A stretch of DNA of 15,741 bases from CF-113 sp035308345 (GCA_035308345.1 DATGGW010000344.1:1-15741), one strand, 5' to 3'; shown: positions 1-7,958, numbered from the stretch's first letter. Translations and numbers: made by a program. Notes: generated by a model not told the origin, from the letters alone.

Positions 1-215
1 AGACTATTTCGGATGTACTGATAAAGTATATAGATAACTAAGACAAAAGAAAAGACAATTCCGACTAGTTCAAGCGTTGCGAGAATAAAATTGGTTACGG
101 TCTTCTCTAGCTCGCTGAAAAGGGTGAATCTTTGTCCTCCCCATATGTAGAAAGGGACGGTCGCGACCAGAACAAACAAAATAATGAGGAGTATGAGTGT
201 GAGGATACGTCTCAT
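1..215 (-). CDS. Small membrane protein of unknown function, partial (runs off left edge)
   Basis: The gene starts with ATG at 215-213, preceded by a clear Shine-Dalgarno GGAGGT (223-228) at a 7-nt spacing, and stays open for 71 codons to the window edge. The protein begins with two arginines and then a strongly hydrophobic segment (about residues 4-25). A short polar loop with charged residues (about 29-40) follows, then a second hydrophobic segment (about 43-66). This is the layout of a small two-or-more-pass membrane protein. I recognise no family. A promoter with an overlapping palindrome lies upstream (333-363). GC is about 40 %, lower than the transporters next to it. The Shine-Dalgarno, promoter and hydrophobic pattern support a real gene; its function is unknown. 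Confidence 0.7.
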   Translation of the reverse strand, partial: MRRILTLILLIILFVLVATVPFYIWGGQRFTLFSELEKTVTNFILATLELVGIVFSFVLVIYILYQYIRNS

Positions 216-332
216 GCGCTTTACCTCCAACAGACTACCGCCAAAAAGCCAGCAATTATCGCAGAACGATCACTTACAACCAGGAGTAACCGATGAAACA
301 GGAGCTGAAAAACAAGCATAACCTCTAGTGTT

Positions 333-349
333 ATAATGTAGGACATTAT
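333..349. promoter_or_regulatory. Palindromic operator candidate overlapping the promoter
   Basis: ATAATGT (333-339), three bases, ACATTAT (343-349) form a perfect 7-bp inverted repeat. It covers the -10 box and part of the spacer of the minus-strand promoter, where a bound dimer would block RNA polymerase. The half-site contains ATGT/ACAT, which several winged-helix repressor families use, but no regulator can be named. It could also be a short hairpin by chance in AT-rich DNA. Confidence 0.35.
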
Positions 350-363
350 TCGCACAATGTCAA
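335..363 (-). promoter_or_regulatory. Sigma70-like promoter of the left-edge membrane gene
   Basis: On the minus strand a perfect -35 box TTGACA (358-363) is followed after 17 nt by TACATT (335-340; 4 of 6 matches to TATAAT). The predicted transcript would start near 328 and have a leader of about 110 nt before the ATG at 215. The opposite strand carries an extended -10 (TG, one base, TATAAT at 332-337) without a good -35 and without a gene to drive. Confidence 0.5.
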
Positions 364-443
364 GCTCTCTTTCGATAAATATTGATGATCTGATATAAAA
401 ATTAAGTAGAGCCTTTTTGAGCTTCTTTGCCCAAGCAAATCGG

Positions 444-466
444 GTCAACCTCACTGTCAGGTTGGC
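444..466. repeat. Short imperfect hairpin in the 216-577 gene-free stretch
   Basis: GTCAACCT (444-451) and AGGTTGGC (459-466) pair over 8 bp with one G-T wobble around a 7-nt loop. It lies between the end of the first transporter and the left-edge gene, so it could add to transcription termination on the minus strand. The rest of 364-577 holds no gene I can support. Confidence 0.3.
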
Positions 467-510
467 TCATTTTAGCAGAATCTTGAAACCTGGAAGTGAA
501 CAGTTAATAC

Positions 511-550
511 GGGGCCACCAGCCTGTCCTGGTTGGCAGGCTGGTGGCCCT
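511..550 (-). terminator. Strong hairpin after the first MFS gene, probable terminator or dispersed repeat
   Basis: A perfect 14-bp inverted repeat (512-525 against 536-549), extended by one G-T pair, encloses a 10-nt loop. It begins 28 nt past the stop codon of the 578-1975 gene. The stem is very GC-rich and would be highly stable in RNA. On the minus strand it is followed by CGTATTAACTG, which is not a classic U-tract. It may act as a terminator or RNA 3'-end stabiliser, or be a copy of a dispersed REP-like palindrome. Confidence 0.5.
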
Positions 551-577
551 ACAAGTAGTGTCTGGTGAGAAGTGTTC

Positions 578-1975
578 TCAGTCGGTGGGCGCCAACACGA
601 TCTGCTCCTCGGTGATGTTGAAAGCCTCAGTGCTCGAGATGTCGGCTTTCGTCAATTCCTTCAGGAACAGCACCGACACGAATGAGATTACTCCGAGTAT
701 GATGATGTAGATCGAAACCGCCTGCCAGGAACCGCCGCCGATATTGACCACGACTTTACTCAAGCCCAGGGCGGACAGCGTGGTTTTCCCATTGAGTAAC
801 AGCAGCGCGATGATCGGGGCCAGGCCGCCAGCGAATGGCGCGGCAAGTTGATAGCCCAGCGATGCGCCGCTGTAGCGCGCTCGCGTTCCGAAGCGCTCAG
901 CGATGAGAGCGGCTTGAGGACCATACACCCAGGCATGGAAAATGGCAAGAGAAGCGGCAACGGCCAGGATAAACAGGCCACCCACTTTGGTATTCATCAG
1001 CAGGAAGTACGGGAAGGCAAAAGCGGCCATGAGGACGCAGCCAATCAGATACCATCTGCGCCGTCCGACGTACTCTGACAGGTAGCCAAAAAGTGGAATC
1101 GTGAAGAGTTCCACGGCGGCAGCGATGGTGATGGCATTCAGGACCAGCGTTCTATCCAATAGCAACTTGTCGACGCCATAGGTGATCACAAAGGTGGTAA
1201 AGAGGTAGAACGGGGCCTGCTCGGTGAACCGTGCGCCTGCGCTGAGCAGAATTTCACCCGTGCTATGCCGGAACGCCTCGATGATCGGCGCCGAAACCTC
1301 GCGCTTTTGATTTAAGACCTCCGCAAAGAGTGGCGTTTCCAAAATCCTCAAGCGGATATACAGGCCGATAATGACCAGCAATGCACTGATGAAGAATGGG
1401 ATGCGCCACGCGAAGCCGGTAATGAAACTTGCGCCTGCAGCGCCCTGGACAATGTTGACTATGACAGTCGAGAGTATCAGCCCGATGGGGACACCCATCT
1501 GCGGCCAGCTTGCCCAGAAGCCGCGATTGCGCTTATGGCCGTACTCCATGGCAAGCAGGACAGAGCCGCCCCACTCACCGCCGACACCCAGGCCTTGTCC
1601 CAGGCGCAGGAGCACAAGAATAAGAGGCGCAGCAATACCGATGGTGGCAAAGCCAGGCAGAAATCCGATAAGTAACGTCGAGATGCCCATCAGCAAGAGC
1701 GTGGCAATGAGCGTAGTTTTCCGACCGATACGGTCGCCGTAATGCCCGAAGAGTGCGCCGCCGAAGGGGCGGGCAATAAAACCAACGAGGAAGGTGAACA
1801 ATGACAGGAGTGTGCCAACGACCGCGTTAGACTCAGGGAAAAAGACCTTGGGGAAGACAAGTGTTGCCATTGTGCCGTAGAGAAAAAAGTCGTACCACTC
1901 GATAGCAGTGCCAATGGTACTTGAGAAGATGACCGGCGTCATTGTTTGTGCCGGGACGTTGTTGTTAGTCGCCAT
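578..1975 (-). CDS. MFS transporter, MHS (metabolite:H+ symporter) family, copy 1
   Basis: This 465-residue integral membrane protein probably imports a small organic acid or zwitterion with protons. The MHS signatures are visible: EWYDFF near residues 26-31, the loop-2/3 motif GDRIGRK (about 80-86), and GVGGEWGG (about 130-137). The second-half loop has the matching VGRRR, and YGPQAALIAERF lies late in the protein. About 12 hydrophobic segments are apparent, and the length fits the family (420-480). The start ATG at 1975 has GGAGG at a 5-nt spacing. It lies 303 bp downstream of a related transporter (2279-3628) on the same strand, with its own promoter-like region between. The substrate cannot be read from the sequence; known MHS members carry citrate, 2-oxoglutarate, shikimate, proline or betaine. 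The neighbouring sensor kinase suggests induction by the substrate. Confidence 0.9.
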   Translation of the reverse strand: MATNNNVPAQTMTPVIFSSTIGTAIEWYDFFLYGTMATLVFPKVFFPESNAVVGTLLSLFTFLVGFIARPFGGALFGHYGDRIGRKTTLIATLLLMGISTLLIGFLPGFATIGIAAPLILVLLRLGQGLGVGGEWGGSVLLAMEYGHKRNRGFWASWPQMGVPIGLILSTVIVNIVQGAAGASFITGFAWRIPFFISALLVIIGLYIRLRILETPLFAEVLNQKREVSAPIIEAFRHSTGEILLSAGARFTEQAPFYLFTTFVITYGVDKLLLDRTLVLNAITIAAAVELFTIPLFGYLSEYVGRRRWYLIGCVLMAAFAFPYFLLMNTKVGGLFILAVAASLAIFHAWVYGPQAALIAERFGTRARYSGASLGYQLAAPFAGGLAPIIALLLLNGKTTLSALGLSKVVVNIGGGSWQAVSIYIIILGVISFVSVLFLKELTKADISSTEAFNITEEQIVLAPTD

Positions 1976-2209
1976 GGTTTCCTCCAGTACTGACCAGTAA
2001 GGTCCGCTGTACTACAACTTGACCAGGAAAAACGCGACAAAGTGCAAACTGGGAATGTTCCAAACAGAGCTTCAAGACGTGAATGAAGCCGCGAAAATTC
2101 TATCCTCTACTGCTATACCTCCTTTCTCTCTGCCTGCAACAGGCTGGTGATCTGACGTGCCTGTACACAGTACAGAAGCGTGTGCAAAATGAACATTCTA
2201 CTATAGGGA

Positions 2210-2262
2210 AGTATAAAAGACGGGGGTAAATATTACATAAACAAAGCGGGGAAGATGTAAAC
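2210..2262 (-). promoter_or_regulatory. Promoter and tandem operator of MFS copy 1
   Basis: In the 303-bp gap between the two transporters, reading the minus strand, the heptamer GTTTATG (2236-2242) is followed 11 bp later by ATTTACC (2225-2231). After 9 bp comes the -10-like TATACT (2210-2215). A further GTTTACA lies at 2256-2262. There is no good -35 box, which is typical of activator-dependent promoters. The same arrangement stands before the second transporter. The predicted leader would be about 230 nt. The remainder of 1976-2209 shows nothing I can name. Confidence 0.5.
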
Positions 2263-2278
2263 AAATCTATAAATATTT

Positions 2279-3628
2279 TTAGCATTCTTCTGCCAGCTCT
2301 TCAAAAGCGGCTCGTCCGGCATATTCCTTCAGGAACAGAGAAGACAGCAGCGAGATTAGAGACATAGCAATAATATACAGTGCAATGAGCGTCCAGGCTG
2401 AAGCAGCGGGAGACTGAGATGGAGAGCGGGTCAGCAGGTAGGTCGCGATAATAGGAGCAGGGCCGCCTGCGATAATCGAGGCCAGTTGATAGCCCAGCGA
2501 AGCTCCGGTGTAACGCAGCCTGGTAGGGAAGCGCTCCGCGATCAATGAAGCCTGTGGGCCGTAGAGGCAGGCATGGGCGCATCCGAGCGCCAGCGCCAGC
2601 GCCAGCATGACCAGAATGGGAATCCTGGTGTTGAACAGCAAAAAGTAAGGAAACGCGATGAGAGCCATCGCGAGCGCGCCATAGATCATTGTACGCCGCC
2701 GTCCAATCCGGTCTGAGAGCGCGCCAAGGGCTGGCATGGTAAAGAACGAAACCCCGCCGGCGGCGATAAGGCCAATATAAAGTAGAGAAGCGTCCAGGTG
2801 AAGAACCTGCATGCCATATGAGAGCGCAAAGGTCGTAAAGATATAAAAAGGAGCCTGCTCGCCGGAGCGAACGAGGGCTGAGAGCAGAATTTCACGCCAG
2901 TGCAGTTGCCAGGCGCTCAGGAAGATGTTGGTTGCCTGCTGGCGAGACTTCTGGCGCAAGAAAGCGGGCGTTTCGGGGATGCGCAGGCGGATATAGAGGC
3001 CGACCACCATCAACATCGTACTCAATAGGAAAGGTATACGCCAGCCAACGCTCTGGAAAGCCTCACCGGGGTAGAGGTTCTTGAAGAGCAGGATCGAAGC
3101 GGTCGAGAGCACCAGTCCAACGGGAACGCCTACCTGCGGCCAGCTCGTCCAGAAGCCCCGGCGGCGTTGATCGCAGAACTCCATGGTGAGCAGGACAGAG
3201 CCGCCCCACTCACCTCCAACGCCAACCCCCTGGAGAAAGCGCAAGATTGCCAGGAGCAGCGGTGCCATGATCCCCAGACTCGCATAGCCGGGAAGCACAC
3301 CCATTAGCATGGTTGTGATGCCGATCAGTAAGAGAGTCGCTACCAGGGTCGACTTGCGTCCAACACGATCGCCGAAGCGGCCAAAGAAAACGCCCCCCAG
3401 TGGCCGCGCCACGAAGCCTACAAAATTCGCGGTAAATGAAGCCACAATCCCGGCAGAGGGGTCGAGCCGGGGAAAGAAGACAACAGGGAATACCGTCACG
3501 GCCAGAAAACTGTAATAAAAGAAATCGGACCACTCGATGGCTGAGCCGAGCGTGCTAGCAACGATGATCGGGAAGATATTTTCGCGTGTGGTGGTATCCT
3601 CTCTGGGTTCAAGATGAAGAGTTGCCAT
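2279..3628 (-). CDS. MFS transporter, MHS family, copy 2
   Basis: This 449-residue protein is a clear paralogue of the 578-1975 product. It shares GDRVGRK (about 86-92), GVGVGGEWGG, the late segments EQAPFYIFTTF and YGPQASLIAERF, and the C-terminal LFLKE. The usual tyrosine in the family motif EWYDFF is serine here (EWSDFF, about residues 32-37), a change near the first membrane helix that may alter specificity. The start ATG at 3628 has AGGAGG at about 5 nt. It is divergent from the histidine kinase gene at 3892, and the shared 263-bp region holds promoters for both. No terminator is obvious after its stop, so some read-through into copy 1 is possible. The family assignment is firm, but the substrate is unknown. 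Confidence 0.9.
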   Translation of the reverse strand: MATLHLEPREDTTTRENIFPIIVASTLGSAIEWSDFFYYSFLAVTVFPVVFFPRLDPSAGIVASFTANFVGFVARPLGGVFFGRFGDRVGRKSTLVATLLLIGITTMLMGVLPGYASLGIMAPLLLAILRFLQGVGVGGEWGGSVLLTMEFCDQRRRGFWTSWPQVGVPVGLVLSTASILLFKNLYPGEAFQSVGWRIPFLLSTMLMVVGLYIRLRIPETPAFLRQKSRQQATNIFLSAWQLHWREILLSALVRSGEQAPFYIFTTFALSYGMQVLHLDASLLYIGLIAAGGVSFFTMPALGALSDRIGRRRTMIYGALAMALIAFPYFLLFNTRIPILVMLALALALGCAHACLYGPQASLIAERFPTRLRYTGASLGYQLASIIAGGPAPIIATYLLTRSPSQSPAASAWTLIALYIIAMSLISLLSSLFLKEYAGRAAFEELAEEC

Positions 3629-3729
3629 TGATCCTCCTGAACTCTTTTTCTCGCTGCTTCCTATGCACCAGGATACCAGTTCTCAATCAGGAACGCAAAG
3701 GAGCAGGCTTTCTCGGATGATTAGATATG

Positions 3730-3796
3730 AGTATACCTGGAAAGGTGTAAAAAAATCGTAAACGAAGTAGGCAGCAATATATACAAAGATATAAAC
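3730..3796 (-). promoter_or_regulatory. Promoter and tandem operator of MFS copy 2
   Basis: On the minus strand GTTTACG (3757-3763) and TTTTACA (3746-3752) lie 11 bp apart. After 10 bp comes TATACT (3730-3735). A third copy, GTTTATA, is at 3790-3796, three helical turns (33 bp) upstream. Spacing and motif match the region before MFS copy 1 almost base for base. PhoB-type regulators bind 11-bp-spaced direct heptamers about 10 bp upstream of the -10 box, so the OmpR-family regulator encoded at 6183-6875 is the natural candidate. Confidence 0.55.
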
Positions 3797-3821
3797 ATTT
3801 CTCTTCAGAGTGGGCAAACAA

Positions 3822-3850
3822 TTGAATTGCTCGTCAGATTAGCACATACT
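3822..3850 (+). promoter_or_regulatory. Candidate promoter of the two-component operon
   Basis: TTGAAT (3822-3827), 17 nt, CATACT (3845-3850) gives a plausible sigma70-type promoter. The transcript would start near 3857 with a leader of about 35 nt ending in a strong Shine-Dalgarno. It lies beyond the outermost copy of the transporter operator repeats, so a regulator bound there could influence both directions. Confidence 0.4.
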
Positions 3851-3891
3851 ATATAGTGAGCGGAGCGGCGTTTCCCCCACGGAGGAGAACT

Positions 3892-6159
3892 ATGCTAAAG
3901 ATACTTGAGCGCAAGATAATCCTGCAACTGCTGGTCTTTTATGGCCTGTTCGTGATCCCACTCCTGCTGGGCGGCGCGGAGCTCTATTTTTTCCAATATG
4001 ACGCATTGCAGCAGAGCGCGCAGCAGGCCGACCTGGGGCTGGCTCAGGCCATCGCGCAGGATGTAAGGACGCAGGTACAGAGCGCAGCGGAAGAGGTCAT
4101 GGACCTGGCACGAAGCCAGGCCGCAATCCAGCTCAATCGAGCGCAGCTTATCTCCCTGTTCAGCGTTTCAAAACAGACGCATCCTGAAATCAGCCAGTAC
4201 ATCCTCTGCGATCCATCCGGCAAGATCTTATTGAATTATCCCTTGACTCCGACAAGAATCGGGCAAAGCTTCAGCGCGAGCGATTATTTTCAAGAGGCTC
4301 TGCATAAGGACAGTCCCATTATCTCGTCTGGCCGCATCAGCCAATTCTCCAACACATATGTCTTCTCTGTGGCTATACGCATCACCAATGACCAGAATCA
4401 GTTGGTCGGAGTGATGATTCTCAACCTCTCGCTGGCGCAACTGAACTCCCACCTGAAGTCTGTGCAGCAGCAACTGACTGCAAATGGCGAGGTGCGCATC
4501 TGGATCATCGATAGCAATGGCACCCCCATCGCCAACACCGTTGGAGTCGCGCCCGGAAGCAATCTACTGCAGCGCATACCGGGCCTGCGAGACGCGCTGC
4601 GGGGCAAAGCGGGTAACCTGGTCGCGCAGGATGAGCAGCGCGACTGGCTCTATAGCTATGTTCCCGTAAGTGGCACGAGCTGGGCAGTAGCTGTAGGCCG
4701 GCCAACTGACGCTACCTTTGCCACAGTGATCAGTTTTCAGCACAGCTTGATTATCGCGCTGATCATGTTGCTGGCCGGGGCAAGCGTTTTCTGGTTTGTG
4801 ATGCACGGCTGGGTGGTCGCGCCACTGAGCCGCCTGGCGCAGGCCGCAACCGTGATGAAGCCGGACCAGACCGTGAAAGCCACTGATAGCAAGCTGCTGG
4901 CCAGGGAAAAGAGCCGTCAGGATGAGATTGGGCGCCTGGTGAACGCTTTCTCGACTATGGAAGAAGAGATTCATACACTCTTTCGTAAGAGCGATGAACA
5001 GAGCCATACACGCCTACAGACCCTGGACGCGATTATGCGCAGTATGGATGAGGGGGTCTTATTAGAGGACCCCGCGGGGCAGATTGTCTATGCCAATCAC
5101 AGTTTCACACAATTTGTGGGGGTCTCAGCCCAGGAAATTCTGCTCGACGCTTTCCAGGAAAATCACCTGACGGAGCGGATGGAGGTCATAATGGAAGCGC
5201 CCGGCGCCTATTACGAGGCTGTGCGCTGCGCAGAACGCGGGGATGGAGCGCAGGTGATCGAGTTCTGGGTGCGCGGATACTATAATCAGCTAGGCCAACT
5301 GGTCCCCTCCAGGCGCAATATCCGCATGCGCCTCTTCCAGGTACGTGATATGGCGGGTAAAGTTATCGGGCGCGGCAAGATCTTCAACGATGTGACCCAG
5401 CAAAGCGAGGCTGAACAGGTCAAAAAGAACCTCCTGGCCATTGTTTCCCACGAGTTACGCACGCCATTGACCGCCATTAAGGGCTACGCGACCAGCCTGC
5501 TGGAGACCGATATAGAGCTGGATGCGGCCATGCAGCGCGATTTTTTACAGCGGATCGTCGAGGAGGAGGATCGCATGGCGGAACTGGTTACCAGCCTGCT
5601 GGAGATGTCGCAGTTGGAGGCAGGCACGCTGAAACTGGCTCCTAGCTATTGCCGCCTGGATACATTGATCGAGCGGGCGTTAGAAGCAGCGAAAAGCGAG
5701 CGGTTGCATATGCACATATCCCTTCCATCAGAGATGCCCGTGTTATATATTGATCGGCGTAGGATGGAGATGGTGCTGCGCAATATACTTGAGAACGCGC
5801 AGAGATACGCGGGCGATGGGGCCGAGGTAGAGATTATCACCCGCTACGCGCGGGAACAAGAAGATGACGGCATTTATTTGAGCATAATGGATAATGGACC
5901 AGGTTTACCAGGAGAACTTACTGAACGAGTCTTCGACCGTTTTTATCAAGTGGATAGCGGGAGAGAGCGCAGCAGCAGCGGAGTAGGATTGGGACTGGCG
6001 ATCTGCCGTGGCTTTGTCGAAGCGCATGGCGGGCGTATCTGGGCCGAGAACCGCGCGGAAAACGGCAGTGGGGCAATCTTTCATATCTGGCTTCCGGCCA
6101 GGTTATTGCATGCTCCTGGCGCGCAGCCTAATCCTTTCGAGTTGGGAAAAGCTCTATAA
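3892..6159 (+). CDS. Membrane sensor histidine kinase, dCache-HAMP-PAS-HisKA-HATPase
   Basis: This 755-residue kinase should sense an extracellular ligand and phosphorylate the regulator encoded next. A first membrane helix (about 9-28) is followed by an extracytoplasmic region (about 35-280) with the double-Cache pattern, including FSASDYFQEAL near 127-137 and DSNGTPIA in the distal half. Then come a second helix (about 284-306), HAMP (about 306-360), a cytoplasmic PAS domain (about 375-500) and the HisKA H-box SHELRTPL with phospho-acceptor His520. The ATPase domain follows with N-box asparagine 635, G1 box DNGPG (667-671) and G2 box GVGLGLA (697-703). I start it at ATG 3892, which has GGAGGAG (3881-3887) just upstream; a GTG at 3856 in the same frame lacks a ribosome site and falls at the predicted transcript start. 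The stop is 23 nt before the regulator. Cache sensors often bind carboxylates or amino acids, which fits the adjacent transporters. Confidence 0.92.
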   Translation: MLKILERKIILQLLVFYGLFVIPLLLGGAELYFFQYDALQQSAQQADLGLAQAIAQDVRTQVQSAAEEVMDLARSQAAIQLNRAQLISLFSVSKQTHPEISQYILCDPSGKILLNYPLTPTRIGQSFSASDYFQEALHKDSPIISSGRISQFSNTYVFSVAIRITNDQNQLVGVMILNLSLAQLNSHLKSVQQQLTANGEVRIWIIDSNGTPIANTVGVAPGSNLLQRIPGLRDALRGKAGNLVAQDEQRDWLYSYVPVSGTSWAVAVGRPTDATFATVISFQHSLIIALIMLLAGASVFWFVMHGWVVAPLSRLAQAATVMKPDQTVKATDSKLLAREKSRQDEIGRLVNAFSTMEEEIHTLFRKSDEQSHTRLQTLDAIMRSMDEGVLLEDPAGQIVYANHSFTQFVGVSAQEILLDAFQENHLTERMEVIMEAPGAYYEAVRCAERGDGAQVIEFWVRGYYNQLGQLVPSRRNIRMRLFQVRDMAGKVIGRGKIFNDVTQQSEAEQVKKNLLAIVSHELRTPLTAIKGYATSLLETDIELDAAMQRDFLQRIVEEEDRMAELVTSLLEMSQLEAGTLKLAPSYCRLDTLIERALEAAKSERLHMHISLPSEMPVLYIDRRRMEMVLRNILENAQRYAGDGAEVEIITRYAREQEDDGIYLSIMDNGPGLPGELTERVFDRFYQVDSGRERSSSGVGLGLAICRGFVEAHGGRIWAENRAENGSGAIFHIWLPARLLHAPGAQPNPFELGKAL

Positions 6160-6182
6160 GCAACGGGAAAGTGTGTCAGCAT

Positions 6183-6875
6183 ATGCCGCAAGAAAAGCAT
6201 ATTCTCGTCGTCGATGACGAGCCGAGCATCCAGGATTTTATCAGGCGCAATCTGGAACTGCGCGCCTTCAAAGTCTCGCTAGCCAATAACGGGCTGGAGG
6301 CGCTGGCCTTATTTGAACAGACCAACTTCGCGCTGATCATCCTGGATGTCATGATGCCTCGCATGGACGGCCTGGAGGTCTGCCGGAGAATTCGCCAGCA
6401 CAGCACCGTGCCGATTATTATACTTACAGCGCTTGGCGAGGAAGCCGACAAGATCGCTGCACTGGACCAGGGGGCCGACGACTATCTGACCAAGCCTTTC
6501 GGTGTAGGAGAACTGCTGGCGCGCATCAAAGCGGTATTGCGGCGCAATCACTGGGCAGATCAGACCATCTCGGTCGGTACGCTGCGTTTTGGCGAACTGG
6601 AGATCGACTTTGAGCAGCGGCGCGTCTGGAAAGATAGGGTACTGATCAAACTTTCGCCTACAGAATTTGAGCTGCTCCAGGAACTGGCCCTGCATCCCGG
6701 CAAGATTTTCACCCACGAAGCCCTGCTCAGGCGCGTCTGGGGCACAGAATATCATACCGAGTCCGAATACCTGCGCGTCTACATTGGTCGCCTACGCCGC
6801 AAGCTCGAAAACGATCCCTCGCGACCTGCGCACATTTTGACAGAGCCGGGGATTGGGTACTATATGGTCAAATGA
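6183..6875 (+). CDS. OmpR/PhoB-family response regulator
   Basis: This 230-residue partner of the preceding kinase is a DNA-binding regulator. The receiver domain (about 5-120) has the acidic pair D11-D12, phospho-acceptor D55 in LIILDVMMP, T82 and K104 in LTKPF. The C-terminal winged helix (about 130-228) contains LSPTEFELL, the recognition-helix region and the terminal GIGYYMV. All residues needed for phosphorylation are present. The start is uncertain: ATG 6183 gives the usual short N-terminus before HILVVDDEP, while GTG 6171 would add four residues. Neither has a strong Shine-Dalgarno, so translation may be coupled to the kinase, which ends 23 nt upstream. Members of this family bind 11-bp-spaced direct repeats, and such repeats stand before both nearby transporter genes. 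It converges on the 6932-7930 gene, and the 56-bp gap has no clear terminator. Confidence 0.92.
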   Translation: MPQEKHILVVDDEPSIQDFIRRNLELRAFKVSLANNGLEALALFEQTNFALIILDVMMPRMDGLEVCRRIRQHSTVPIIILTALGEEADKIAALDQGADDYLTKPFGVGELLARIKAVLRRNHWADQTISVGTLRFGELEIDFEQRRVWKDRVLIKLSPTEFELLQELALHPGKIFTHEALLRRVWGTEYHTESEYLRVYIGRLRRKLENDPSRPAHILTEPGIGYYMVK

Positions 6876-6931
6876 TGGAGACGATGGTTATCTATCCAAT
6901 CCAATTGTGTTCACACGCGTGTCGACAGGTA

Positions 6932-7930
6932 TTAGAAGATCCCCTTATAGACCGAGCAGGAGCGACACACTTCTGGTGGCTCCTCGGAGGATAGTTGATT
7001 GCGAAACTCCTGATAAAGGGGGCCATTCCATAGATTCTCGGCTTGCTGCTCGGAGATATTACCGAAGTTAATACGGTCTGGCGTCGAGACCATACAGCAC
7101 GGCATAGCGTAGCCCTGGTAGCTAAAATAGCCCCCTTTCCATGGCCAATCGCAGCGTTGTGGGCCAGGTGTGCCGGGGGGATGCAGGCGCATACGCACAT
7201 GTGGTAAACGCAAGTTTGTGCCCAATTCCTCCGCTACTTTGCGCGCTTCTCCAAAGTAATATTCGACGAGTTGTGGATCTTCCTCGATCAGGGTTTCGCT
7301 CTGAACGAATTCTCGCATAGGCAGGTACTGCGCGGGTAAGCTGGTTTCACCAAAGTCATGGCAGAGATGCTGTACGAAGATACTCTCTATTGACCACCGG
7401 TGAGCAAAACGCACTATATCAGGCAGTTCATGTAAGTTCCGCCGCATAATAACCATCACCAGGCGAAGGCGTGGATATTCACTATCCAAACGTTTGCGTG
7501 CAGCTAGAAGCCGTTCCAGATTGGCTACCACGCGCTCGAAATGAGCACGCACACGAATACGTTCATATGTCTCGGCACTTGTACTATCGATTGAGATGTG
7601 AAGGGAATCGAGTCCGCTTTTAACACAGCGTTCGGCGCGCTTATCATTCAAGAGAGTAATGTTCGAATTGGTAGACACCCTGATGCCTTTCTTAGCGGCA
7701 TACTCCACCATGTCGAAGAAACGAGGATGCATCATCGGTTCGCCCAGCCCCTGGAGGTGCAGTTCTTGCATGCCTGCAAACTGATCTATGATGTGGACGA
7801 AGGTCTCAAATTCCATGAAGGCAGGAGGACCATAGGGAGGGCCATCCTTACGGAACTGGATCGAGCACATCGGGCAGCGCAGATTGCACTGTCCAACTGG
7901 CTCGATCTGAACATAGGTGGGCAATTTCAT
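6932..7930 (-). CDS. Radical SAM protein with SPASM-like C-terminus
   Basis: This protein of about 332 residues should bind a [4Fe-4S] cluster and cleave S-adenosylmethionine to start a radical reaction. The CxxxCxxC motif is at C15, C19 and C22 (GQCNLRCPMC). It is followed by the glycine-rich GLGEPMMHP and by SIDSTSAETYERIR, both typical of the radical SAM barrel. The C-terminus holds further cysteines (C260, C278-C279, C322, C325), the SPASM/twitch pattern for an auxiliary cluster. I start it at ATG 7930, with GGAGAG upstream and 28 nt after the glycosyltransferase stop. An in-frame extension to 8029 would overlap that gene and adds no conserved sequence. It is the last gene of a three-gene operon. 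SPASM proteins modify peptides, sugars or protein side chains; the substrate here is unknown. Confidence 0.88.
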   Translation of the reverse strand: MKLPTYVQIEPVGQCNLRCPMCSIQFRKDGPPYGPPAFMEFETFVHIIDQFAGMQELHLQGLGEPMMHPRFFDMVEYAAKKGIRVSTNSNITLLNDKRAERCVKSGLDSLHISIDSTSAETYERIRVRAHFERVVANLERLLAARKRLDSEYPRLRLVMVIMRRNLHELPDIVRFAHRWSIESIFVQHLCHDFGETSLPAQYLPMREFVQSETLIEEDPQLVEYYFGEARKVAEELGTNLRLPHVRMRLHPPGTPGPQRCDWPWKGGYFSYQGYAMPCCMVSTPDRINFGNISEQQAENLWNGPLYQEFRNQLSSEEPPEVCRSCSVYKGIF

Positions 7931-7958
7931 ACCGTTTTTCTCTCCGCATTGATAGCAT

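Noticed and set aside
417..710. Plus-strand open frame crossing the end of the first transporter
   Set aside because: It overlaps conserved transporter coding sequence and the hairpins, and has no ribosome site.
3856..3891. Upstream GTG start for the histidine kinase
   Set aside because: No Shine-Dalgarno before it, it coincides with the predicted transcript start, and the ATG at 3892 has an excellent ribosome site.
4564..5007. Antisense open frame of 147 codons within the histidine kinase gene
   Set aside because: The sense frame has a continuous dCache-TM-HAMP sequence; the antisense product is histidine-, glutamine- and proline-rich without recognisable features.
6913..6922. 10-bp palindrome ACACGCGTGT between the regulator and the radical SAM gene
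   Set aside because: Too short and without a T-tract to be a terminator, and not near a start codon; likely chance.
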